From: Lumnitzera littorea
Taxonomy: Eukaryota; Streptophyta; Magnoliopsida; Myrtales; Combretaceae
Direction of reading: 5' to 3'
Length of the DNA: 64,000 nt
Assembly: GCA_024138015.1 (NCBI GenBank)
Contig: JAMXBB010000009.1
Coordinates: 88,752,961 to 88,816,960 of the forward strand
Numbering within the stretch: the stretch's first letter is position 1; every line of letters starts with the position of its first letter. The notes beneath the pieces were generated by a model. The model saw only the letters and a program-made list of their open reading frames with translations. It made no database searches and had not been told where the DNA came from. A program made the translations under genes and the position numbers. Below are positions 35,820 through 45,893 of this stretch, piece by piece.

Positions 35820-36766
35820 TGTTTGATCCTGATAAGGTTTGAAGTTGCTGGTTACTATGTTTCCGACCTAAACTTCTCTAAAGGAGAGGGAATGATAGGC
35901 TTCGGGGTACTGATCTAACCCAACTGCTAAGGCCGAGCACACTTACTTGTCGACTCATTTTGTCTGTTGAGCCGAATGACCCTATTTCTTGTAGCTAGAG
36001 TGTCTAGAAGCAAAAGGTTCGATCTTCACCCATGTTTGACTAATTATTTACTCGGCTTCACGTTTGCCGGTATACCGAGATATCATGTTTCCAAGAGCAA
36101 CCCACTTGCTAAGACACAGGGAGACTAATGCCAACTAACTTACGTTTCCGAGAGTTGGATCTACTCGGTAAGATACAGAGAGGTTAATGCCGACTAACTT
36201 TAGAACTTAGTAATTATGGGGCCGTCCTCTCTAGTGTCTCGGCCAAGCAATGTAAGGCTACTTTCAGGACATACTAAATGATCGCATGCCAACTACCCTG
36301 TAAAACGCACAGTTTTGTATTTTTGTACATGCTTGTCTTTATTTTATTCATGGGCCAAATTTTTTAGGGTTTAAGGCCTTGTATATTATTTACAATTTTG
36401 CCATTAGGATTTAGGACGTACTATAAATAGCAACATTTGTAACAATACGAATATAATATAAAAAATCAATGAAAACCCCCCTTTAAGTCTTTTCTCTTAG
36501 AAAGCCCTCTTTTACTAACTCTTATCAGTCTCTTATCAGTTCCTTTAACAAGGATTGTGGTTAGTAACACTATCACTTGAGCCGGTGCATCACATCTGGT
36601 GAGTCTTAGGTCGTGTAGAGTCTAGTTGGTGTGTCATATTCGGTTAAGTGGTCTACAGATTCGCCAAAACTCTTACTAAACTCACTTTATTTTTGTTCCT
36701 TTGGCACGATTGGACTCACCCTAACAGTTTGCCTTACCTGTCCTTAGCGTGGTTTGTATCACAAGG

Positions 36767-37500
36767 ATTAGACAAAACTGGAATAGGTTATATTAAAAAG
36801 AATGTGTATAGAGCATACAAAAGCTACTTTGTTAAGGCATCAAATAAAACTTTTAATTATTGTAGAAGATATGGTCATATTGCGTATACATGTGCATTAT
36901 GTCATAATATCTCCTTATATAACAAAGGTAAAATGGTTTGGATTCCTAAGAGATAAGCTTACATTATAACAATTAACCCTAAAGGTCTCAAACTAAAGTG
37001 GGTACCAAAAAAGTAATCGTCTATTTTGTAAGGTTCTTCAAGGCATAACAACAAATGGATCTTGGATAGTGGTTTCTTAAGACATATGACGAGAGATGCA
37101 TCTAAGTTTACACCTATAGACTTGAAGGATGGAGGAAGTGTAACTTTCGGAGATAGGAAGGCTCATGTTATTGGAGAATGTAACATTTACATTAATAATG
37201 ATCTTACTATCAAGCATGTGCTACTTATAGATAATTTGAAACATAATTTACTTAGTATTAGTCAATTGTATGATATAGGATATAAAGTAATCTTTCATGT
37301 ATTAAAGTGTTTTATTGAAAACATTAAAAATGACCAAATCAGTTTTGAAGGGTATAGACAAGGAAATATTTACAAAATGACTTCAACATGTTTTTATGTT
37401 CTCTTGAAACTTGTCTATCCACTCAAAATAATGATAGTTGGTTGTGGCATAGGAAGTTAGGATATGTTAGTATGGATATCTTATTAAAACTAGTCAAAAG
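36767..37500 (+). pseudogene. Copia gag end and aspartic protease
   Basis: Resumes the copia frame: GIGYIKKNVYRAYKSYFVKAS, then a CCHC knuckle-like C-R-R-Y-G-H-I-A-Y-T-C, then KMVWIPK and LKWVPKK, all typical of SIRE. Protease follows from about 37052: WILDSGFLRHMT with the catalytic D-S-G intact, and NLKHNLLSISQL. A frameshift near 37400 moves into the GAG-pre-integrase part (SWLWHRKLGYVSMDIL). Confidence 0.9.
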
Positions 37501-38236
37501 GAATTTTATTAAAAGATTAGTTTTGATAAAGATAGAACACATTAAGCATGTCAATATGGCAAATGAACCAAGTCATCTCTTAAATCAAAAGATGCCATCT
37601 CAACTTCTAGGCCACTCTAACTACTATACATGGATCTATTTGGTTCAACCCAAACTTTAAGTTTGGGAGGGAAAAGATATATATTGGTCATAGTTGATGA
37701 TTTCACTAGATACACTCAGACCTTTTTCTTTGCGAATAAGGATGAAACGTATTATGTATTCTTGAATTATAGTAAAAAGGTTCAAAATGAAAAAAAGTCT
37801 TTCTATTATCTTAATAAGAAGTGATCACGGGAGAATTTGAAAATCATGAAATGGAAAACTTTTGTAATAAAAATGGAATAGAAGATATCTTTTCGGCGCC
37901 TAGAACTCCACAACAAATGGAGCTGCCGAAAGGAAAAATCGGACCCTTATAGAAATGGCTAGGACTATGCTATGTGACAATAATCTACTTAAGTATTTTT
38001 GGGCCGAAGCTGTTAATACGACTTGTTATATATCAAATCATGTTTTCATTAGACCTATTATTAAGAAAACCCCTTATGAGCTTTAGAAAGACAAAAGACC
38101 TAACATATCATATTTTCATCCATTTGGAACAAAATGTTATGTTCTTAATAATGTAAAGGAACAACTAGGAAAATTTGATTCAAAATCAAATGAAGGCATT
38201 TTTCTTGGTTATTCTTTTGCTAGTAAGGCTTATAGA
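37501..38236 (+). pseudogene. Copia integrase
   Basis: MDLFGSTQTLSLGGKRYILVIVDDFTRY (first D, about 37633), SDHGRE with a frameshift (second D, about 37825), NGAAERKNRTLIEMARTML (catalytic E, about 37922), then HPFGTKCYVLNN and KSNEGIFLGYS. Zinc-binding residues upstream are mostly lost. Several stops. Confidence 0.9.
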
Positions 38237-39480
38237 GTGTATAACAAAAGAACTCTTGTTGTAGAAGAATTGATTTATGTTGCATTTGATGATACATATG
38301 CATATAAAAAGTCTAATGATGAAATAGAGAACATTCGTGCTCATTTGGACGGTCTTTATCTTAATAAGAATCAATCCAATTCAATTAAGAAGGAATCCTC
38401 TAGGTTAGATGGAATTGTTGAGAACTCTAACACAGATTTACTTAGAGAATGGAAATTTGTGAAAAATCACCTTAAGGATCTAATAATAGGAGAACCATTT
38501 AATAGGGTGCAAATTAGAGCTTCTCTTAAGAATCTAAGTAATGTAGTGTTTTTATTTCAACTTGAACTAAAAAATGTAGGAGAAGCTTTAAATGATGAAT
38601 TTTGGATTTAAGTTATGCAAAAAGAGTTAAATCAATTTATTATAAATGGGGTATGGAACTTAGTGCCTAAACCAAAAGATAGACAGGTAATTGGAACTAA
38701 ATAGGTATTTTGAAACAAGTTAGATGAAATCGGAATAGTAACAAGAAACAAGGCATGTATAGTTGCAAAAGGCTACAACCAAGAAGAGGGAATTGATTTC
38801 AATGAGACCTTTACTCTAGTTGCTAGATTAGAGGCTATTAGGATGCTTTTAGCATTTGCCACATATAAAGACTTTAAATTATATCAAATGGCTGTTAAAA
38901 AGTACCTTTCTAAATGGCTACATCAAAGAAGAGGTATACGTAGAGCAACCATTGGGATTTGAGGATAGTGAATTCTCAGAACATGTATATAAGCTTAATA
39001 AAGCCTTATATAGACTTAAGCAAGCTCTTAGAGTTTGGTACGAAAGATTGAGTAGCTTCTTAATAAAGAATGAATTTATTAGAGGGAAACTTGACACGAC
39101 ATTATTCATTAAGTAATATAATGATCATATACTAATTATCCAAATATACGTAGATGGCATTGAGTTTAGTGCTACTCACATAGATTTAGTTAATGAGTTT
39201 GTCCAATGCATGAAAAATGAATTTAAAATAAGTACGATGGGAGAACTCAACTATTTTTTAGGTCTTCAAGTTAAACAAACCAAAGATAGAACCTTCATCA
39301 ACCAGGCTAAATACATTAGGGAGCTCTTAAAAAGGTTCAAAATAGAAAATTGTAAGACTAAGTCATCTCCAATTAGCACCACTCTAGAACTTGATAAAGA
39401 CGAAAGTGGAAAGAATATTTGTAAAAAGATGTATAGGAGCATGATAGGAAGTCTTCTATATTTAACTGTAATCTAAGCCC
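38237..39480 (+). pseudogene. Copia reverse transcriptase (RVT_2), catalytic site altered
   Basis: After the linker, WNLVPKPKDRQVIGTK.VF, ACIVAKGYNQEEGIDFNETF, a frameshift near 38895, STFLNGYIKEEVYVEQPLGF, VYKLNKALYRLKQALRVWYERLS, then IYVDGIEFS at 39144-39170, where the second Asp of the Y-V-D-D motif reads Gly (ggc, 39156-39158). MGELNYFLGLQVKQT and MYRSMIGSLLYLT follow. Stops near 38702, 38714, 39115 and 39474. Confidence 0.92.
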
Positions 39481-39589
39481 AACATCATGTTTGTGGTATG
39501 TCTATGTGCATAATTTCAATCTTTCCCTAAAGAATCTTACTTAAATGCGGTCAAACGTATTTTCAAGTATCTTACAAGCACCATTAAAA

Positions 39590-40035
39590 TTGGCTTGTGG
39601 CATCCTAAGTTCACCTCATGTAATTTTGTTGGATATTTTAATGTCAACTTTGCCGGTTGCAAAGTCAATCGGAAAAACACAAGTGGCACGTGTCACTTCC
39701 TTGGTAACTCGTTAGTATCATGGTATTCAAATAAACAAAATTCAATAATACCCTTTACTGTTGAGGTAAAATATGTGGTAGCTAGTAGTTGTTGTATCCA
39801 AGTGCTATAGATGAAGCAAACATTGCTTGACTATGGTTTAGAATTCACCAATGTCCTAATAAGATGTGATAATACAAATGCTATAAATTTGACCAAAAAT
39901 CCAATTCAACATTTTAGAATTAAGCATGTAGAAATTAGACATCACTTTATTCGTGATCATGTGCAAAACAATGATATTTACTTAGAATTTGTTGATAATA
40001 GCAATCAAATAGCTGATATCTTCACTAACCCTTGA
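39590..40035 (+). pseudogene. Copia RNase H
   Basis: LWHPKFTSCNFVGYFNVNFAGCKVNRKNTSGTC...VSWYSNKQ...TVEVKYVVASS, a TAG at 39808, then LIRCDNTNAINLTKNPI, KHVEIRHHFIRD and QIADIFTNP. The usual first D (in YSDADFAG) reads N. This is the end of pol. Confidence 0.9.
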
Positions 40036-43000
40036 GTGAGGAAAGATTTTGCATTGCAAGAAGAGAATTGAGAATAATCATGCAAGATGAGTGTTAAACA
40101 CGTAAGAACTAAGATAGTATTTTTTAGCAAAAATAACATACAAGTAGGTTGACTAGCAAAATCCTTACTATGAGGTATAAGAAACATAATCATATGGATT
40201 TCATGCATTAATATCACATTTAAATATGTTTTGGGCATACTTGAAGTCATTCATAAAGTATTTAAGCTCACACATGCACAAATTCATCTTGCATCGGTTT
40301 CTGTGATCAAAACCAAGCTTTACATGTTTATTTTCATCACTAAATCATGTTTAAGTGGTCAAACTAGCTTAAATTGAATTTTATATATAATTGACCTTTT
40401 TAGACTTTTATTAGGCACTAAGTGCTATGAGTAGAGCTCTTCTTACCTATTTATGCCAATATGAATGCTACTTAGTTTGATCATGAGTCCTTTTTGCTTC
40501 TTGATAACTTCAAACATATTTGAAGCATGAACTTATCTTGAAATTAAGGAAGGATCTCTACTTGCTTACTATTTACTTACATGATTAACTTTGATCCTAA
40601 GGAATTCATGTAGTGATTTTATATTTTATAGAGCCTCAAAGTTATAATTTACTCTTATAATACTCAAATATGCATTTGAAAATTACTTAAAGTACTGGTG
40701 TACAAAAACTCAATGGCTACTCACATGTCTTGCGTATATATGCACTTTTGCTCTTAGTTATACACTTCATGGGCTTTAGAGTTTGATTTGGCTAAACCTT
40801 TAAAATCTTGCTTAAATTCAATTTTTTCAAGCCTTAACGGACTTAAATAAACTTGTTTGAAGTGTTATAATGCTCATTAAATCACTATAAATCAACTTAA
40901 GTTGGCAACTTGAATCAATGCAATGGACTTAACTTATTTTGTAGATAATTAGCATGGCGGTATCCACAGCTACCTGCTTGTCAGTATACCCTCATGAATA
41001 AGAAGCTAGTTTCAATTCTATTCCAAGAATTGGCATGTTAATACCCTTAACCATCGCCATGTCGGTATATTATTTTCTACAATAACCTGGTGAAGCTTTT
41101 ATTCTCATCACCGGCATGCCAGTTCTCTACACTACCAGCATACTGGTACATTAGTTTCTAGGTGCAAGTTGAAAAGGGTTAATCTTTCCTTTCACTTCCC
41201 ATCTTCTTCCCAAAACCCCTCTTTCCCTTCCGTTAAACCCTAGCCTCTTTCTCTTTCTTTGATCCACCATCTCTCATCCTTTAAAATCTTATTTTTCTCT
41301 CATTAATTAACTCCCTACTCTTTCAACTCTCTATTCTTCTCCTCACTTTGTCCCATCTCACCCTCATCTTCTTCCTCACACTACTTTTTTTTCTCTAAAA
41401 CTACCCGTCAACAGTCATGCCGCCAATCATTGTCCCCATGCCTCTATCGTCAAGCTGGCTTCCATCACCCGTACTCTCCATCTACTATTACACACGATTT
41501 TACCCGTCTCCCTCATCCTCTTCACCTTAGATGCCTCTATCCATCTCTGTCACATCTATGACACCGTATATAGCTCATGGTCATGTACCCCCCAGCTTGT
41601 GACCACTACCTTTTTCCTTCATGACAATATGCACAAAGGTATGAAAAGTTTGCCGATCTTGAAGTCGATATCGACATCTTTTATCCCCCAAAGGTACTTG
41701 AGGAATTTTGAATTGCAGCAATTCCCAATGTCATCACCAATCGTGTCCTCGACCTCCTTTGGCTTCCCAATAAGGTATACGATGATGCTCTTAAATATTT
41801 TTACTATAACATGTTAGATTCTTAAGATGATCAGGGTCAACCTAAATTGAAAATGAATCTAAGCAATTAATTGCGTTGTACTGTCCTTTGCACATATGTT
41901 TATGGAACTTTAATTATTATTATTCCTGAGGATATTTATGGTCTCATTGGCGCTGTTGTTGGAGGAACGGAAGTAAATGTTAATTTTTATAGGGTAAGAT
42001 TCTATGATTAGTTCTTCAGATATAAGGGAATTGGAGGAAACTGGGGAAAGGCAAAAAATTTAGCTACTACCTGACTAGACCTTAGGACCAAAATCTACCA
42101 CCACATTGTGATCCATAGCTGTTGTCCTTGCTGAGGCTAATGGTTAAATGTAACATATTAAGACTTATGGATCCTTTAGTATCTCCTTATGAATAAACAA
42201 ATTGAATTTTTCAGTATAGTGGTTCAATGCTTTAAACAGGTCACAAATAACCCTTCTTAAGCTTTCCTTCGCTTTAGGCGATTAGTTACCCAATTACTTC
42301 TTAGAAAGGGTGTTTAGTTTCCTATACCTCTACGAGTAACTTGTGTCAAGTATCTTGAATTAATTGACATTTGTTAGGGGGATTTGAAAGAAATCTAGCA
42401 ATAATTGGGTTAGGAGAAAAGACCTTCCTCCTCTTGATCTTGGTTTTGAGCACGATCCATAGGATCCAATTACATCCTCTGATGAGCCAGGTAGTTACAA
42501 TGCTCATACTCCCTCTAGTGCAGCTCCTAGTTATGCTGCTGTTCCTCTACCTGAGGGATCTTCTAACTAGCCTCCACCTGATTTTGGGTTTTCTACTTTT
42601 GATCTGGCTACTCCTCTTGTGTCTCTACATCCTTTCTATCAATACTCTGAGATGTGATTCAATTAGCTTAAGGAGGATATTCATGATCACTTTCATAGCG
42701 GGTTTCAAGAGCTTTACAGTCATTTCCAACTGAATTTTCAATGCCCCTCTTACCCTTTTTCTCCTTTGACTTAGGATGATGATCAACCTGCTGCTTAGTT
42801 GTCTACTTTAGCTTTCTATCTTTCTTATGTTTTGCTTATGGACTTAGCTTTTGGCTACTTTATGTTTCTGTTGTATTGTGAATTTTGGTCCTTGATGGAC
42901 CTACTAGTACTACTAGATATTTATTGCTTTTGTAGTATGTTTACTGAACTTTTGTGCTTAATGAACTTGCTTTGCTATTCTTGGTTGTCACTGTTGGTTG

Positions 43001-43420
43001 TTTTATCGCTCCTTTCGAGCCTTGTGTTTCTTTAATCTTCTTCTTGTAGGGGGCATACTCTTCAGTATAAATTGAAACTCTATCGAAATTTTAACTTGCA
43101 TCCTCTTCCCTCTTCACCACTTAACAACTCCTCTTTTTGATGAGGCTAAAGGGGAGAAATAGTCAAGTCATTAATCGTTCAAAAGTAAAAAAGTATAAAA
43201 AATTGCTTTGATTGGTTAAATTAATTTTTGTTAGGTTGATTGGATAATGATCATCTCCTTTTTAGCCTTTTGGACTTAGATTATATCTTGACATATCTTA
43301 AATCCTTGTAAATTTGATATATCTAATATATCAAGTTATTATGAAAGGAATCAATACTCTCATTATATAAGCATTTGCTTAATCTTATTGAATTATCAAA
43401 TATCTTGAAATTAAGTGCTA
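40036..43420 (+). pseudogene. Env-position region of the SIRE-like element, broken
   Basis: 3.4 kb between pol and the PPT, the place where SIRE elements carry an extra ORF of env-like or unknown type. Fragments with protein character appear in changing frames, for example KFADLEVDIDIFYPPKVL and NRVLDLLWLPNKVYDDALKYF (about 41650-41810), then GTLIIIIPEDIYGLIGAVVGG. ORFs 42371-42733 and 42799-43035 are hydrophobic but on unlikely frames. I cannot name a family. 40050-41400 seems non-coding. Confidence 0.5.
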
Positions 43421-43784
43421 AATTGAGGAGGAGTATTAGATTGAGGGAGAGCTCTTAAGTATATAGGAGTTTTGTCCTTATAAAAAGGAAGAGATTGTTA
43501 AACCAAAGGTTCACTAATTGATTTGGATAAGAATAAAACAAAAGTAGATGATTAAACTAAGTTTTATTCGACTATATTGAGTTAATTGAATAAGATTGAT
43601 TAAATTGAGGAGGAGTATTAGATTGAGGAAGAGCTCTTAAGTATATAAGAGTTTTGTCCTTATAAAAAAGGGAGAGATTGTTAAATCAAAGGTTTACTAA
43701 TTGATTTGGATGAGAACAAAACAAAAGTGGATGATTAAACTAAGTTTTATTCGACTATATTGAGTTAATTGAATAAGATTGATT
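43421..43784 (+). repeat. Tandem duplication (about 182 bp) of the PPT and LTR start
   Basis: The block from aattgaggaggagtatta (43421) through a PPT-like aaaaaggaagagat and an LTR start TGTTAAACCAAAGG (43496) recurs at 43603, with PPT aaaaaagggagagat and LTR start at 43679. The copies differ by few substitutions. The 5' LTR shows no duplication. Confidence 0.9.
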
Positions 43785-44680
43785 AATTTGTTTAATAATT
43801 AAATACATCAATTGACTCTATAAGATATTTAATATTTTGAGTGATGATTAAATGATTTTAAAGTTTGTTTGCAAAGTATATTTGTTCATTGCATGCTAAA
43901 GGTATTTTCAAGTAATACTTGGCCTACTAGCATGACGGTTCAAGAAATAACCAAGTTGATGATGTAAAGCCCTAAATAACAGAAAGAAGAACTCTCAAAT
44001 CATGAAGAGTTGGTACACTTGTTGGTGTTTATGTCGATAGTGCATTTGTTTACCATTATGTCGATAAGGGTAAGGTACTAATATGTCGGTAATCTTATTT
44101 TAAGTAACCGTTGGAGCATTTAATGCACAATAACGGGAATAATTTAATGAGTTGATATAAATGCTTAACAACTCGATTAAAGAGAATCAAGAACTGATAT
44201 TTTACTGCAATCAAAAGACATTCTCTTACATTTTTTAGCTTTATTACTTATCTTTTGTCTCTCTTATACTCTTTACTTGTAATTAAACAAAAAGAGACTT
44301 AGTATGTAGTGTTTGAAAATTCTTACATTTGCAATCTTGAGAGAGAGAAAAGCATTATATTTGATTTTGTTTGTATGTAAAAGTGATTATATAAGTTTGT
44401 GTAGCTCTTGAAGTATTGTGTTGAGAAATTAATAAAGTTGTGCGAAATCCTCGATTTGAGGCATTGTGACTCTGTGGAGATTAGGTGGCAGTCTGAATTC
44501 TATGTTATATTCGGGTTTAAACTTCTCTATCCTTATTTCTTTTAATTTCTGTACTTATTATTATTTTATCATTGTCTTGATCATTCTTATTATTGTATTT
44601 AATTGGATTTTTAAAAAAGAATTGCAATTTGTCCTAGAACTCAATTTATTCCCCTCTCTCATTTAGCTTAGTATTTTTCA
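43679..44680 (+). repeat. 3' LTR of the copia element, uninterrupted
   Basis: 1002 bp, TGTTAAATCA...GTATTTTTCA, followed by AAGAT (44681-44685). It serves as the reference that reveals the two insertions in the 5' LTR. Confidence 0.93.
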
Positions 44681-44685
44681 AAGAT

Positions 44686-45893
44686 GTATAATGACATGGA
44701 CCATCATGTTCCTAAACAGAAGTTAGGCCAAGAAAAGGGTTAGCTCCATTTATTAAGAAAACCTAAAGTGTGACCATCAAAATTATTACAAGCACATGAG
44801 ATGCTAAATCATTTTTAAAGCTTTGTAAAAATCAAATAGAGTAATGAAAAATTACTTTCAAAGAATTCGGGAGGAATGCATTAACCATGACATATTGCAA
44901 ATCCTTTCTGTATCTAATGCTAACATATAGAGTATGGTTATGTATTGTAGTGGAGTATTGATGTGGAGTGGTGAAGTGTTGACATAACGGTGGATAAGGT
45001 TAATGGTGGTGGTGTGTTAGAGGTGGTCTTTTACATGTTGGTGAGGGTGTGTTGGTGATTGTATGGTAGTAGAGTATAGTGGTGGTGATTAGTGATCGAA
45101 AGGAAGAAGAAAACGAGTAGTAGGACTCTTTATTTTTTTAATGAATTACGGTTCTTAGACTTGAGTTAAGATTTTTAATTTAATGTTTTGAGGAATTGTA
45201 AATGCTCATAAAATTGCTATTGTAGGTTGAAAAATAAACTAAATATTGTAATAACAATACATGAGAAATAAGGAAAGAATGATATAATCATTCATCTCAA
45301 GTTAATAAACAATATATATGCGAATGAAACTAATACGAATCTTTTTAAAGGGATAACTCTTCAAGTTCTAATCAATGATAAGTCTTAAAGAATGAAGATT
45401 TTCTTGTTTTAATCTTTTTATTGTTGATGACATATTTCACAAATAAGCAAAGCAAAAGCACAAAAAGAAATATAATGTTTTTTTCCCTCTTAGTGCTTAA
45501 TAGACTCAAATCGAGTCGCCCTATTTTTGTACGCCTCTCCATGAGATATCATGCAAGGAAAAATATCAGAAGACCTAAAGATTCGAAAGCTTCTTTCATC
45601 ATCTCTAATTTCACAATCATAAAGACAACGAATTTAAAAGGAAAAAAAAAAAAAACCATATGGAGCAAGACTTGTTTGACTTACAAAAATCTTCGTAAAA
45701 TGACAAAAACACCCCCTCTCACTTGGATATCCTGAAAGCCACACGTTCCTCCTCTGTCCCAAACGACAAATAAACACAAACTCGTGGCCCCAGTTCACTT
45801 TCTCCCTCTAACTTCAATCTCTTCTTCTCCTCTTCTCTCTCTCTTACCAACACACACGCATAGTCTCCGTCTCTCCAAATCCACGGAGAAGCC
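44686..45893 (+). promoter_or_regulatory. Intergenic DNA and promoter of the START-domain gene
   Basis: No coding sequence. 44935-45115 is G/T-rich with many gtggtgg words. The last 170 bases before the ATG are pyrimidine-rich (tctctctctctta near 45836-45848), a usual feature of plant core promoters and leaders. No firm TATA box. Confidence 0.4.

Larger units (their letters stand above)
32977..36761 (+). mobile_element. Small gag-only LTR retrotransposon (TR-GAG-like), 3.8 kb
   Basis: TG...CA, flanked by CAAGG at 32972-32976 and 36762-36766. LTRs: 32977-33829 (853 bp) and 35893-36761 (869 bp). PBS TATATCAGAGCT (33834-33845) is a decayed TGGTATCAGAGC; PPT aaaggagagggaa ends at 35892. The 2-kb interior holds a gag fragment but no protease, RT or integrase. 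LTRs are of the same family as the element at 59918-64000, which has RT and integrase, so this looks like its non-autonomous relative. Confidence 0.9.
8469..44680 (+). mobile_element. SIRE/Maximus-like Ty1/copia retrotransposon, 36.2 kb with nested insertions
   Basis: The element is bounded by TG...CA and by the direct repeat AAGAT at 8464-8468 and 44681-44685, the expected 5-bp target duplication. Order on +: LTR, PBS, gag (PF14223-like), zinc knuckle, protease, integrase, RT, RNase H, a 3.4-kb env-position region, PPT, LTR. Integrase before RT marks Ty1/copia. The long region after RNase H and the coiled-coil gag extension fit the SIRE/Maximus lineage. Removing four insertions with their duplicated sites (3079, 971, 17921 and 3790 bp) leaves about 10.45 kb, normal for SIRE. 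All domains have stops or frameshifts, so it is dead. Confidence 0.93.

Noticed and set aside
42371..43035. Two hydrophobic ORFs as membrane proteins
   Set aside because: They are Leu-rich by T-rich composition, in a decayed env-position region, and do not continue the frame of the neighbouring recognisable fragments.
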